From Laburnicola sp. R22_1 (lineage: Eukaryota > Ascomycota > Dothideomycetes > Pleosporales > Didymosphaeriaceae): DNA of 64,000 bases. The stretch covers positions 1,922,001 to 1,986,000 of the forward strand of contig JACONQ010000014.1 in assembly GCA_014281115.1 (NCBI GenBank), read 5' to 3'. The notes beneath the pieces were generated by a model. That model was not told the DNA's origin. It ran no database searches and saw nothing but the letters and a program-made list of their open reading frames with translations. Position numbers and translations under genes: made by a program. Of this stretch, positions 55,743 to 64,000 are shown one piece after another (the first letter of the stretch is position 1; each line of letters opens with the position of its first letter).

Positions 55743-57050
55743 TTTCTTTGGTTTGGGGTCGTTGGGTCGCTGGGAGGGAGTGGGCAGGATAGGTTTGGAT
55801 TCGAGGCTGGATTGAAGCCTTATCTTGTCTTTGAGGAAGGAAGTGCGTGGGGAAGCAGCAGTAGCAGTATGAGCGTTCCGCTAGGTGAAGTAAGAGCAAG
55901 CAAGCAAGCGATATGCGAAGGAAAGCGCAACCTACATCTCTCACCCTCCGACTCTATTTATCCCCTCACTTGCAGCCTACCAACCCACATCACCTTCTAA
56001 ACTCCTTCCTAACTCCACCTGCGCCTTCGCGTTTGCGCGTTCGGGCATAATTCCCGTGTAACACCGCTGCTTGCTTCGGGAATTTCACCACGACCGGCGA
56101 GCCAATCAGCGTGCGGGGTTTCCGAGCGGCCGTATTAGCGGGCGGGCAGCTCTTCGCGTCATCATATCACAACCGACCGAGCATGATGGTGTCCGATCAT
56201 GGAGAGATGTGTGGGTGTGGGCGTGCTTACTAGTGATGATGGTGATGATGATGGTGACGAGCAGCACCGAGAGTTTTCGTCACTGCTGGTGGGTGTGGTG
56301 TGGTGCGGTGTGTGGGGTGCAAGGCGAAGCGCATGCAGTGACTCTAAGGTGGTTTTTTTTCCTTTGAGGTAGATTCAGAGTGTGAGTGTGACGAGGGCGG
56401 ACGAGACATGATCAGAGTTCTCTTCAATTTCCGACATGGGCTTTGGGGTTTAGGGGGGTGGGTGAGCTTGTGGTGCGGGCTTCTCTGGATAGAGGATGTG
56501 TAAGGAAGATGTGTGCGTGTGGCGCAGAGCATCAGGGCCAAATCCATGCGTTTTTTTAGAGGGGAAGGAGGTTGGCGTGGTGAGACGGGTGGGGGAGCAT
56601 GAAGTAGTCTGAGTGATCATTTTGAGAGAGGGATGGGGGTGTGCTCCCGGATGGGTTGGTGGGCGTGAGTTGAGGTACTGCTCGGTTGGATTTGAGAGTT
56701 GTGATTTCACAATGTGTGGCTTCGGTGCCGAGACGGCGCATGAACTCGCTCTCGACGTTTTTGGAGAAGAGGCATAGGGTAGCGAGAAGCTGGCGGCGAC
56801 CATTATAGGTATTTGTGGGAATTTTAAGAAGGGAGAATTAGAGATGTGGCGCGGGGAGGGTCGAGCTGCTCCCTCCTCTGCTCATTTACTATCGGGAGTG
56901 GTGCTGTGTTGGTGCAGCAGCGAGACATGTGCATCAGCGGTATGAATTTTTAAGAAGGTGGGTTATTCCAATGAGAACCAAGCGGAAGACCATGTTTTTT
57001 ATGTCTTCGTCTTTTTTGCAAGTTGCATGTGCACATAACTTGGACAGGGA
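55743..57050. other. Intergenic region upstream of the SDR gene
   Basis: GC-normal. GAGCCAATCAGCG (56,099-56,111) holds a CCAAT box about 360 bp upstream of the SDR start, next to GAGCGGCCGTATTAGCGG, which has two CGG triplets and one CCG of the kind bound by Zn2Cys6 factors. A GAT/GGT-rich microsatellite lies at 56,231-56,260. A 117-codon minus frame (56,450-56,803, Pro/Ser/Thr-rich) is open but looks like composition-driven chance. No gene is called. Confidence 0.45.
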
Positions 57051-57289
57051 TACGCTGCTACGCGCTCATGTCGGACGCGCGGTTGTTTTGAGAAACATAC
57101 CATATGCACATGCAGGGTTTTCTTTTACAACGGGGCCGCAAGCCTCTCATGAATAGTCTTGCTTTTGGTTTCTGGTTCCCCCGGACTTTGGAGAGGGCGG
57201 AGGAGGCTTGCCCAGCATATCTACGTCCTCGTTTCCTTTTGGTACCGGCATGTGTTGCTTTCTTGGGGGTTTTAGGTGGAGTTTTTTGG

Positions 57290-57770
57290 GTGTAGCGCGT
57301 ATGCCGCATTTTGCTGATGTATTCCGGTTTTTAGTTTCTGGAGTTTTTGGTGTGGTGGAGGAGATCTTCCAGAATAATATAGTGACCAGGGCCTTTTGTT
57401 GGGTACGGCGCGTTCACCACATTCAGTGATGTCTTCCAAGTTTTAGTTCGTGGCTTCTTTTGATTGGAGGGAGAAGAACTTCTGGTCTGCCATCGGTACG
57501 TGTGAAAGGTGTTTTGTTTTTTTGGATACAGCGCGTCCACCGCCATTATTAAGGTCTTCTAGGTTTTAGTTCGCGGCGTCTTTTGATGGGGGTGGAGGAG
57601 AACTTCTAGCAGGAGGTCGTCATCCATACTTTTTGTCGTATACAGCGCGTCCACCGCCATTATTAAGGCCTTCCAGGTTTTTAGTTCCCAGGTGGGGTTG
57701 TTTGGTGTAATGGGGGGAACCCCTCCAGCGTATTTTAAAGGACTGTCTGATTTTGAAGCCGACATCAAGA
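57290..57770 (-). repeat. Four imperfect direct repeats of about 118 bp, frame-preserving on the minus strand
   Basis: Units begin near 57,295, 57,408, 57,528 and 57,646 with TACRGCGCGTCCACCGCCAT-like sequence, followed by TTAAGGYCTTCYAGGTTTTAGT. On the minus strand all units share one frame, from an ATG at 57,768 through KTWKALIMAVDALYTTK, then the same motif with TAG for Trp (KT.KTLIMAVDALYPKK), then KTWKTSLNVVNAPYPTK, to a TAA at about 57,331. Low-complexity charged or polar linkers lie between. This looks like a degenerating repeat-protein gene, or a minisatellite that happens to keep frame. No family is recognised. Confidence 0.5.
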
Positions 57771-59450
57771 TCGCGAATAGTGACTTTTAGAAGTGACATT
57801 TGCTGTGTGGAGAAAGAGAGCGAGGCTGTGTGCGCCCATTTATACCCTGGGATATGCCTTGTATGTACCTCAGGTAATTGGATACGATTTGGGAATAAGA
57901 AAGGCGCACGGCTCCCATAAGCGGTTCATGTCGACTTTTCAGGCCCCAAGAAAGAAATTTTAGTGAAGACGATATCAGAGATTTTGGATGGCTTCGTAGA
58001 TTCCTGACACATGGTTCCTGTCTGCATCTTTTTGAAGTATGGGATGACAGGCATCCAGGTTCATGCGTACCACTTTGATGATTCTAGGTCCTGTGATATT
58101 TTAATGCGATGATAGAGAGACCAACAGAAGGACATATCGAGAAATTTGTATACTTTCCGCAAGGCAATAATGTTGCTAGTATTGATTTTTGAAGTCAGGG
58201 TTGACTGGTATCGATGATGCAGGCAGAGTTCCTCGGCAGAATTTTAGTCCCCTGGCATTTGGACTTCGATGAAGAGACCAACATAGTAGCAGCATATAGA
58301 TCCTTTTATCATCTTTAGAAAATTATGATTTAAGCTGCGATCGCTTTAAGGAATGAGAGGTGACAGATAGAGAGGGTTCATGCCTAGCTTCTTCATGGAT
58401 TTTTGGTCTCCCATGGAAGGAGTTTAGCCAAAGAGACGGACAGAAACACATATCGAGGGCCTCGTATACTTTCCACACAGGCATGGTCTTCCTCTGCAAC
58501 CATTTCAGAAATAAAATTTGGGAAACATAATGGCTGCAGGCGTTACAGCCAACAAAGTCTCTGAATTTAGTTCTATGTGAATGGTCAAGCGCGCAGGACT
58601 CCGACACGGTTATACCGTGGTGCATCATATGGTTTTTTTTCTTTTTAAGAGGCTGGGCGCAAGTTTAAAACATAGGGAAGTGCTCTCGCTTTTTTAGGTA
58701 CTGGATATAGGGCTTAGAGTTGGAAGGTGAGGAAGAGCTTGTGGTTTTATAGACTCATAGTGACCGAAGTAGATAAGACGCACACTGACTGCAGGTAAAC
58801 CGGCCATTAGAGTCTCTGAAATTTTTCCAAATCACTAGTCATAATAGAAGAGTGATAAGAAAAGGGTCCAGCTAAACCGCATTGCAGGTTCCAGGCATCC
58901 GCCTTCTTCCTTAGATTTTCTTTTTAAAAACACTTGGCTCGAGCCCAGAACATGTGCGTCTCCACTACTGTTTTTAATCATAGGCTCTGGATTTGTGTGT
59001 GGTGTAGTAAAGAGGGAAGAGCGACTGGCTTTTATAGATTAATAATGACTATATTAGGTAGGTAGAGAATGACTAGGTGGTATTAAATATCCCCTGAGTA
59101 AATGTAGCATATAGTGTCCATAACGATGTTTCCTATGTGCAAAGGTTTGGCTGATTTAAATGCCTTCTCTATAGAAAGAAATTATTCGGAACTATATGTC
59201 CCCATAAAACACATTCAAATCGTTTTTTACTTAGAAAAGCTAGAGCAACATTTATCTTTTCGTTGTGCATTTTGGTCAGGCCAACTAAATAGTACACATC
59301 TCCCGTTGGCTCTAAAAAAAAAGTATGAGAGCACACCCACGCAGCTTCCCACAAAGCGAGCGCATGGTTATAGTTTCCCATCCTTTTGAGAAAGGTATAA
59401 ACCCTTTTTATCCCCTTTTTCACGCTCGGAGCCACATTAAAGGATCCAAT
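57771..59450. other. Intergenic DNA with faint diverged repeats
   Basis: GC-normal, no convincing gene. Diverged direct similarities about 310 bp apart are visible: ACATATCGAGAAATTTGTATACTTTCC at about 58,131 against ACATATCGAGGGCCTCGTATACTTTCC at about 58,451, with GAGACCAAC/CAGAAGGAC words nearby. Open minus frames at 58,323-58,628 and 59,169-59,435 lack recognisable features. Confidence 0.4.
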
Positions 59451-59850
59451 TCACTTTTTAGTGAGCACTTGCGGGGTTGAGTACTAGAAACGTGAAGAGT
59501 AAGCAGGGCATTAGGGAGCTTTATATACTTAAGCAGCACGTGAAAGTCTAGGAGTTCTTCTAAAGATACTATAAACAGAGACGACTATACTAGCATATTC
59601 TGGCCGATTTGATCACGTGACTTTTAAACAGTCGGGCCCACAATCCTCCAGGCACATCTATGCAGATATAAGTATGAGGCAATCTTCCTGCCTTAATTTA
59701 ATAAGTAATTATATATATTTAGTAAAATGTAAAGTCGTCCTAAAGACAGCAATTTATTTAAAATTTAATAAGTTGTCAAAGAAAGCGACATCAGCACCCT
59801 AATCACCTGTGAACCATAGCGCACTCTGCTGCACATCTTAAGCAACTATA
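59451..59850. other. Short AT-rich intergenic stretch
   Basis: Mixed composition, with a TTGATCACGTGACTTT palindrome-like word near 59,609 (TCACGTGA). No gene is seen. It probably contains the 3' flank of the transcription-factor pseudogene. Confidence 0.4.
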
Positions 59851-59869
59851 TCCCTATTAATAGGAGTTA

Positions 59870-61797
59870 CTTTATTAAAAATCTCCTCTAAGGGCTGCGA
59901 CACGTTGTGCAGCTTAAGAGGAAGTAGCAGATTATAATTAGAGAGGAGGCGTTCGACACTAATCTTTCTACAATAGGGGATAGAAATGCCAAGAGTGTTC
60001 CTATAGTTGCTCAGTTTACTACTGCACTTAAGAGACTCTTCTATACCTCCAGTAGCAAAAACAGTGCTAAAGCTAGCGCGGCTTTTTGCAGCGTCCTTAC
60101 AAGTAAGTAGAGGTTAAAGTATATTAACAATCTTTAATGCGATAGCGTTCTTGTTAGAGTGTGCTGTTTTCTCTATTTGTATAAGCGTTCTTTCTATTAA
60201 ACCGCGGTCTGGGAGGCGCTAATGCACGAGATAATTAAAGACTTTGCCACTATTAGTGTTGTTAAGGGGCATTTGTTGCCAGCGACTAGCGACTATATGC
60301 GCGAGGCATAACACAGTGCTAGCGATTAGGACAATAAAGTCGACCCTGTAATAGTAGAAAGCAATTGACTGCCAATTCTAAAATGCAACGAATCGTGTTA
60401 GTATGTCCTAGCTCGCGCTAACAGCCATTATCTTGCTATATATATACTAATACTTATTGGAGGGATATAGTAGGTAGGGTAGGTGTAGTTGCGTTAGGAG
60501 AAAGTAGTGTGTAAATTAGAGTATAAGGCATTCTGTTTCTATTAAAGCGTTGTTGCTGCTCATTAAGAAGTTGGGAACTAGCCACTATTGTGGTGGCATA
60601 TAAGCTAAGGTGTATTATAGGAGTTAGTTAATTTCTTGAGTTACTGTAAGGTCCTACATATTGGCTTTATTGCGTTTAAGAATACGGCCACCTGCGACGC
60701 ATAGCATTCTATCTATCTTCTCTTTGGACGTACACAGTCCTAGCACATCCTGACCTATATAGTTACTATTAGGTGCAACTTGGGGCAATCCTAGTATTAA
60801 TAAGAGGTAGCGATCCGTTTCCACAAGGCGAAACCAAACGTTATTTATGTTAATTTGTGTTAGGGTTTCCGACTCGAGGGTTACTAGTAATGAGTGGGCA
60901 TGTTGATGTAAGCCCATTATTTGAGCTAATACTATGGCTCGGCGCAGCGAAAGTAGCGCACAATATAAGTGTCTAGCGTTGTTGTAATATATACTTTTAA
61001 GCATAATGCACTCTATTCCTTTAATAGACTAGACAAGTTTATTATTACTCGTGACAAAGGCGACGGCTTTGTCTAACCGAGATGCGATTTCGCGGTGATT
61101 TACGCTTGCGCTTGCTATGCCCCTTAGTGAATAAGGCGATATTTGCTGTAAGAAAAGGCCTAATAAAAGGAGTCTTTGAGCGAATAAGATAGGGTGTGAT
61201 CCTAGAGGAGGTAGTCGCAGTATATCCCGTAGTAATAGAGCCCCATAACATATAAATCTAGAATATGGCGTGTAGAATAGACCACAAAGAAACTTCCCAT
61301 ATTATACTAGTATATTTAAGAACTTGTCTAGATTATTCTCTTTAGGCCAAGCCGCAATAAGTGTGAGAGTTGTCTTATAGTAGCGTTGTGTCACTGGATG
61401 GGTGGGTTTAGATAAATGTCGGAGCAAAAGGCTAACCTTCCACTCCTAAGAATAGAAGAATAATGAACCGTCACAATAAAGGATTTTAATAGTCTCTGTA
61501 AATTGGCTCGTCCTAACTTAGGCTGCTTTGAACAGGTTGATTATTTAAAGACCTTATTTAACTATTAATTCCTGTTTTGCTGCGTGTTGCAGGTATCTTA
61601 TTATGAAATTGCTAGCAGAGACACCTAGTTTGACAGCTTTTGCACCCTACACAAGCGCGTTCTCTGGGCGAAGAGAAGATGCATTTCGTTTTGCGTCTTT
61701 TACACTCCTAGCAACTCTAAGTGCCCTTACAGATCTTTTGTTCTTAAAGTATAGGTAAAGTGCTGGCGATCTGTTCTATTTCGCCGTTGCAGCTCAT
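59870..61797 (-). pseudogene. Zn(II)2Cys6 fungal transcription factor, RIPed
   Basis: From ATG 61,797 the minus frame reads MSCNGEIEQIASTLPIL, then a Zn2Cys6 cluster with all six Cys still present: SC.ECKRRKTKCIF, RERACVGCKSCQTRC (about 61,621-61,713; the dot is a TAG for Gln). A fungal_trans middle-homology region follows at 60,654-61,004: YYNNARHLYCALLSLRRAIV, AQIMGLHQHAH, VWFRLVETDRYLLLILGLPQ. A preceding segment at 61,045-61,251 is open. Upstream stops (TAA, TAG twice) precede and interrupt the cluster. Several frameshifts or unmarked introns separate the blocks. Such factors bind CGG-rich sites and regulate neighbouring metabolic genes. It is divergent from the NmrA-like gene with 330 bp between the start codons. 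Confidence 0.75.
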
Positions 61798-62674
61798 CGC
61801 ATTGCTGCATTCCTAATGCATACTAGATTCTTTAGCAAGGACTTAAAGATAATACCTTAAGGTAATAGAGTTGTGTGTTGTGCAATGGTTTAGCCGCAAA
61901 GGTTGGTTTTCTTTCACCGCAGCAAACCAACGTTGACCTAAAGCTAAACCCAATTGGGATGCACCAAGTCTGCTTGTTCCTACTTTTTCGCTGCAGTGGA
62001 AATAAACTTGGGCGTATATCTAGAACAATGTAATTTAAGAAGAGTCTAGAAATCCGAGACCTGGCTCGTTAATTTGGCTTCGCATATCACTAACCTCCTT
62101 GGAATAGTTAGCGACCAATATTCCGCAATGGTAACAATCGCAATTACTAGTAGCACTAGACGTATGTTAATAATTAACTTGCTAATATCCAAAAGCTAAT
62201 CCTAAAAAGAGGTCGCGAAAGAGGTAATCAACGCGCTGCTTACAGCAAAGAAGCACCACATTATTATCTTAATAAGAAAAGTGGGTAGCATCACCCTTAA
62301 AGTCGCAGACGACAACTAACAGACCTACTCAGGGCTCTACTAATAATCTTGGTCCGAAGATTGCGCAATATGCTGTGGATTACCATAATGTAAACGACTT
62401 AGTGGCCGTCCTGCGTGGGGTACATACTATTATGTCCTTTATCCAGATCCTCTCAGATATAGACCAGAAATCGCAGAAGAATCTCATCAATGCCGCCATT
62501 ACCACTAGAGTTAAACGCTTTGCGCCAAGCGAATATAGAAGGTACGTAGCGATTAATCTCCCAGAACAAACAAAAGATTAACATTTGTTCAGCGCAAGGA
62601 CTACGAGCATGCCGTGATACAAAGGCAAGCAGAAAGTCAGAGACTATCTAAAGAAAGTGAACGAGAATAGCGAA

Positions 62675-62724
62675 GTATGCCCACACCTGTTTAAAATCCA
62701 ATCCCAATTAACTCAGGCTTTCAG
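62675..62724 (+). other. Intron 1 recognised in the NmrA-like pseudogene
   Basis: 50 bp, donor GTATGC, branch-like TTAACTC, acceptor CAG. Removal fuses NSE to VLECCLFQPG in the family's expected order. Confidence 0.65.
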
Positions 62725-63016
62725 GTCCTCGAATGTTGCCTATTCCAGCCAGGTCTGTTCCTAAACTACCTGGCATTCCCATGCAAGACTGCCAGACATT
62801 TGAGCCCGCTCGGAACAGTCTTTGATTTTCAAAACCGGCGCGCCATTATTGTCGATGGCCATGAAGATGCGGTTATGACATTGACAACTATATCCGACTT
62901 TGCAGCTTTACTTGTACGCGCAGTTAACCACCAAGGTCACTGGCCTAAAGTAGGGGGAATCCAGGGAGATAATGTTACTGTCTCGCGAATCGTCGAGATT
63001 AGTGAGATAGTTCGTG

Positions 63017-63074
63017 GTTCGTGTGCCCCTCTTTCATATTACCAAGACCCCTTTTACTGAGAACGCAATCCCAG
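63017..63074 (+). other. Intron 2 recognised in the NmrA-like pseudogene
   Basis: 58 bp, donor GTTCGT, acceptor CAG. Removal gives IVRGQPFVVEKV, matching the family's 'RGxPFxVEKV'. Confidence 0.6.
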
Positions 63075-63337
63075 GCCAACCGTTCGTCGTGGAGAAAGTC
63101 AACATCGAAGACCTCGAACAAGGGAACTTGGAAACTTCTTAGAGCTTGACAGCGCCTCATAAAGCTGTATCTGGGGAGGAAGCAGCTAGAATGCTGAAAC
63201 AGGTCACTATTGGTATGCTGCTGAGTACCGCAAAGGGTGCGTGGGAGGGATCAGATGAACTCAATCGGTTGTTCCCTGACTATCGGTTCTCTTCAGCTGA
63301 AGATTTTCTCGTCAAGGTATGGAATGGGAAGGCGTGA

Positions 63338-64000
63338 TAGTAGGGTCTCAAGACTCGAGCAGTGATGATTGGTGGTGATTGGGTTATTCCTAAACCCGTT
63401 TCGGTCACGGTGACCACCATAGATAGATGGCGAGGACGTTTGACTAAACGATCAACTTCTTCAGCCGGAGTAATCAAGTTCTGACTAACTTTGTCAATTC
63501 TTACATGCTATAAATGTGCCATTGTCTTGGAGCGGTAAGCCGCATCAGGTTAGGCCTGGACCGAAATGTCTTATTGATCATTCGGTATAGGTCGTGGCAC
63601 GGAAGACGGATATTCGATAGGATCTTCCGTATTTAGAGCTGAATGTGAAATCTTCGTGAGCACATGGCTTCCTTATAGTCAGATCCAACCAAATAACAGC
63701 TGGTTGATGCGTTAAGCTAGTCAAAACAGAGACACTCGTCTGGCGCTGCCAATGGGAGCAATTCACTTGGACGGAGGCATGTAGGTCCAGATGACGCCAA
63801 GTGTTTATTCTGGTATTGCTGAGGCGCTGTTGTGGGTGTCTTACCTCATCTAAGGTTTTGGTTCAGTTCGTTGAGAGCTTAGCGTTACGGCGCAGCTGAA
63901 GACATCCTAGCGTCACGAGCACAGTCTTCCACGGACATGTGATGCAATTGATATTTAGCAAAATGTCACAGCTTTCTTCAGACATGTGATGAAATTCATC
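63338..64000. other. Intergenic DNA at the right edge
   Basis: GC-normal, no gene seen. ACATGTGATGMAATT occurs twice near the end (63,936 and 63,984). Short open frames show no features. Confidence 0.45.

Larger units (their letters stand above)
62128..63337 (+). pseudogene. NmrA-like / isoflavone-reductase-type NAD(P)-binding protein, RIPed
   Basis: It starts at ATG 62,128 (MVTIAITSSTRRMLI, in place of the usual GGTG.(V/I)G dinucleotide loop). After damage it gives VDYHNVNDLVAVLRGVHTIM, QKNLINAAITTRVKRFAPSE and MP.YKGKQKVRDYLKKVNEN. An intron at 62,675-62,724 (GTATGC...TTAAC...CAG) joins NSE to VLECCLFQPGLFLNYLAF. Then GTVFDFQNRRAIIVDGHEDA and HWPKVGGIQGDNVTVSRIVE lead to a second intron (63,017-63,074). 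The gene ends QPFVVEKVNIEDLEQGNLET, a TAG for Trp, and FPDYRFSSAEDFLVKVWNGK. Family members are about 310-330 aa and either reduce small substrates or sense redox. At least six stops make it non-functional, though the 3' half is nearly intact. Confidence 0.8.

Noticed and set aside
54784..55944. Long plus- and minus-strand frames overlapping the SDR gene
   Set aside because: They are shadows of the high-GC SDR coding sequence. Only the minus frame with the TGxxxxGxG, NNAG and YxxxK motifs is credible.
56450..56803. A 117-aa Pro/Ser/Thr-rich minus-strand protein
   Set aside because: Composition-driven, overlaps alternative frames equally well, no motif or repeat conservation.
1..64000. rRNA or tRNA genes and telomeric repeats
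   Set aside because: No rRNA core sequences, complete tRNA cloverleaf or TTAGGG runs were seen; the tRNA-Lys-like bases at 33,423-33,440 and 40,625-40,642 are primer-site copies.
63936..64000. ACATGTGATG direct repeat as a regulatory element
   Set aside because: Only two short copies at the window edge; no gene nearby to relate them to.

Overview
The window looks like a chromosome segment of a filamentous ascomycete (Pezizomycotina) with a two-speed, AT-isochore type genome. About 1-1,955 and 9,243-54,600 are AT-rich, poor in CA/TG and rich in TA, and nearly every recognisable coding frame there is broken by TAA/TAG where CAA, CAG or TGG is expected. That is the signature of repeat-induced point mutation (RIP). 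From about 54,600 to the right edge the base composition becomes normal. It holds one intact gene with ordinary codon use, spliceosomal introns and less damaged pseudogenes.

Layout: (i) 1-1,345, the edge of a RIPed pogo/Fot1-like transposase. (ii) 1,961-9,237, a complete Ty1/copia element (Copia-1, minus strand) with identical 288-bp LTRs, a TACTC target duplication, a 111-aa ORF1 overlapping a 1,580-codon Gag-Pol frame in the -1 frame, and no RIP. (iii) 9,243-28,300, nested debris: a fold-back element, a copia relic (Copia-3) carrying a short retroposon, two pogo elements 163 bp apart, a chromodomain Ty3/gypsy relic split by a 1.16-kb retroposon of the same family, an unassigned long frame, and a second gypsy integrase. 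(iv) 28,309-33,677, Copia-2 (237-bp LTRs, GATCT duplication) inserted into that second gypsy relic, whose gag lies on the far side. (v) 35,646-40,804, a heavily RIPed relative, Copia-2b. (vi) 42,115-43,006, a 99-bp tandem array cut short by a third pogo element (43,050-44,922). (vii) 47,000-52,200, relics of cellular-type genes: an SNF2-like helicase, a NACHT-WD40 STAND/NLR, and, head-on against the NLR, a copy of the first exons of the endocytic actin regulator SLA1. (viii) 53,107-54,612, a RIPed MFS transporter, then an intact SDR gene (54,666-55,742, minus), repeat-bearing intergenic DNA, and a divergent pair of pseudogenes: a Zn2Cys6 transcription factor (minus) and an NmrA-like reductase (plus).

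The most unusual signal is in Copia-1. The palindromic core CGTACG and its close relatives CGTGCG/CGCACG recur roughly every 100 bp across LTRs, leader repeats, every reading frame of pol and the 3' untranslated region. This is far above chance and nearly absent from the surrounding 57 kb. Because it ignores coding frame and feature boundaries, it looks like selection on DNA or RNA for a binding site, comparable in principle to motif-based anti-silencing described for plant VANDAL elements. That interpretation is inference.

All translations, repeat periods and motif counts were done by eye; no database search or computed statistic was available.
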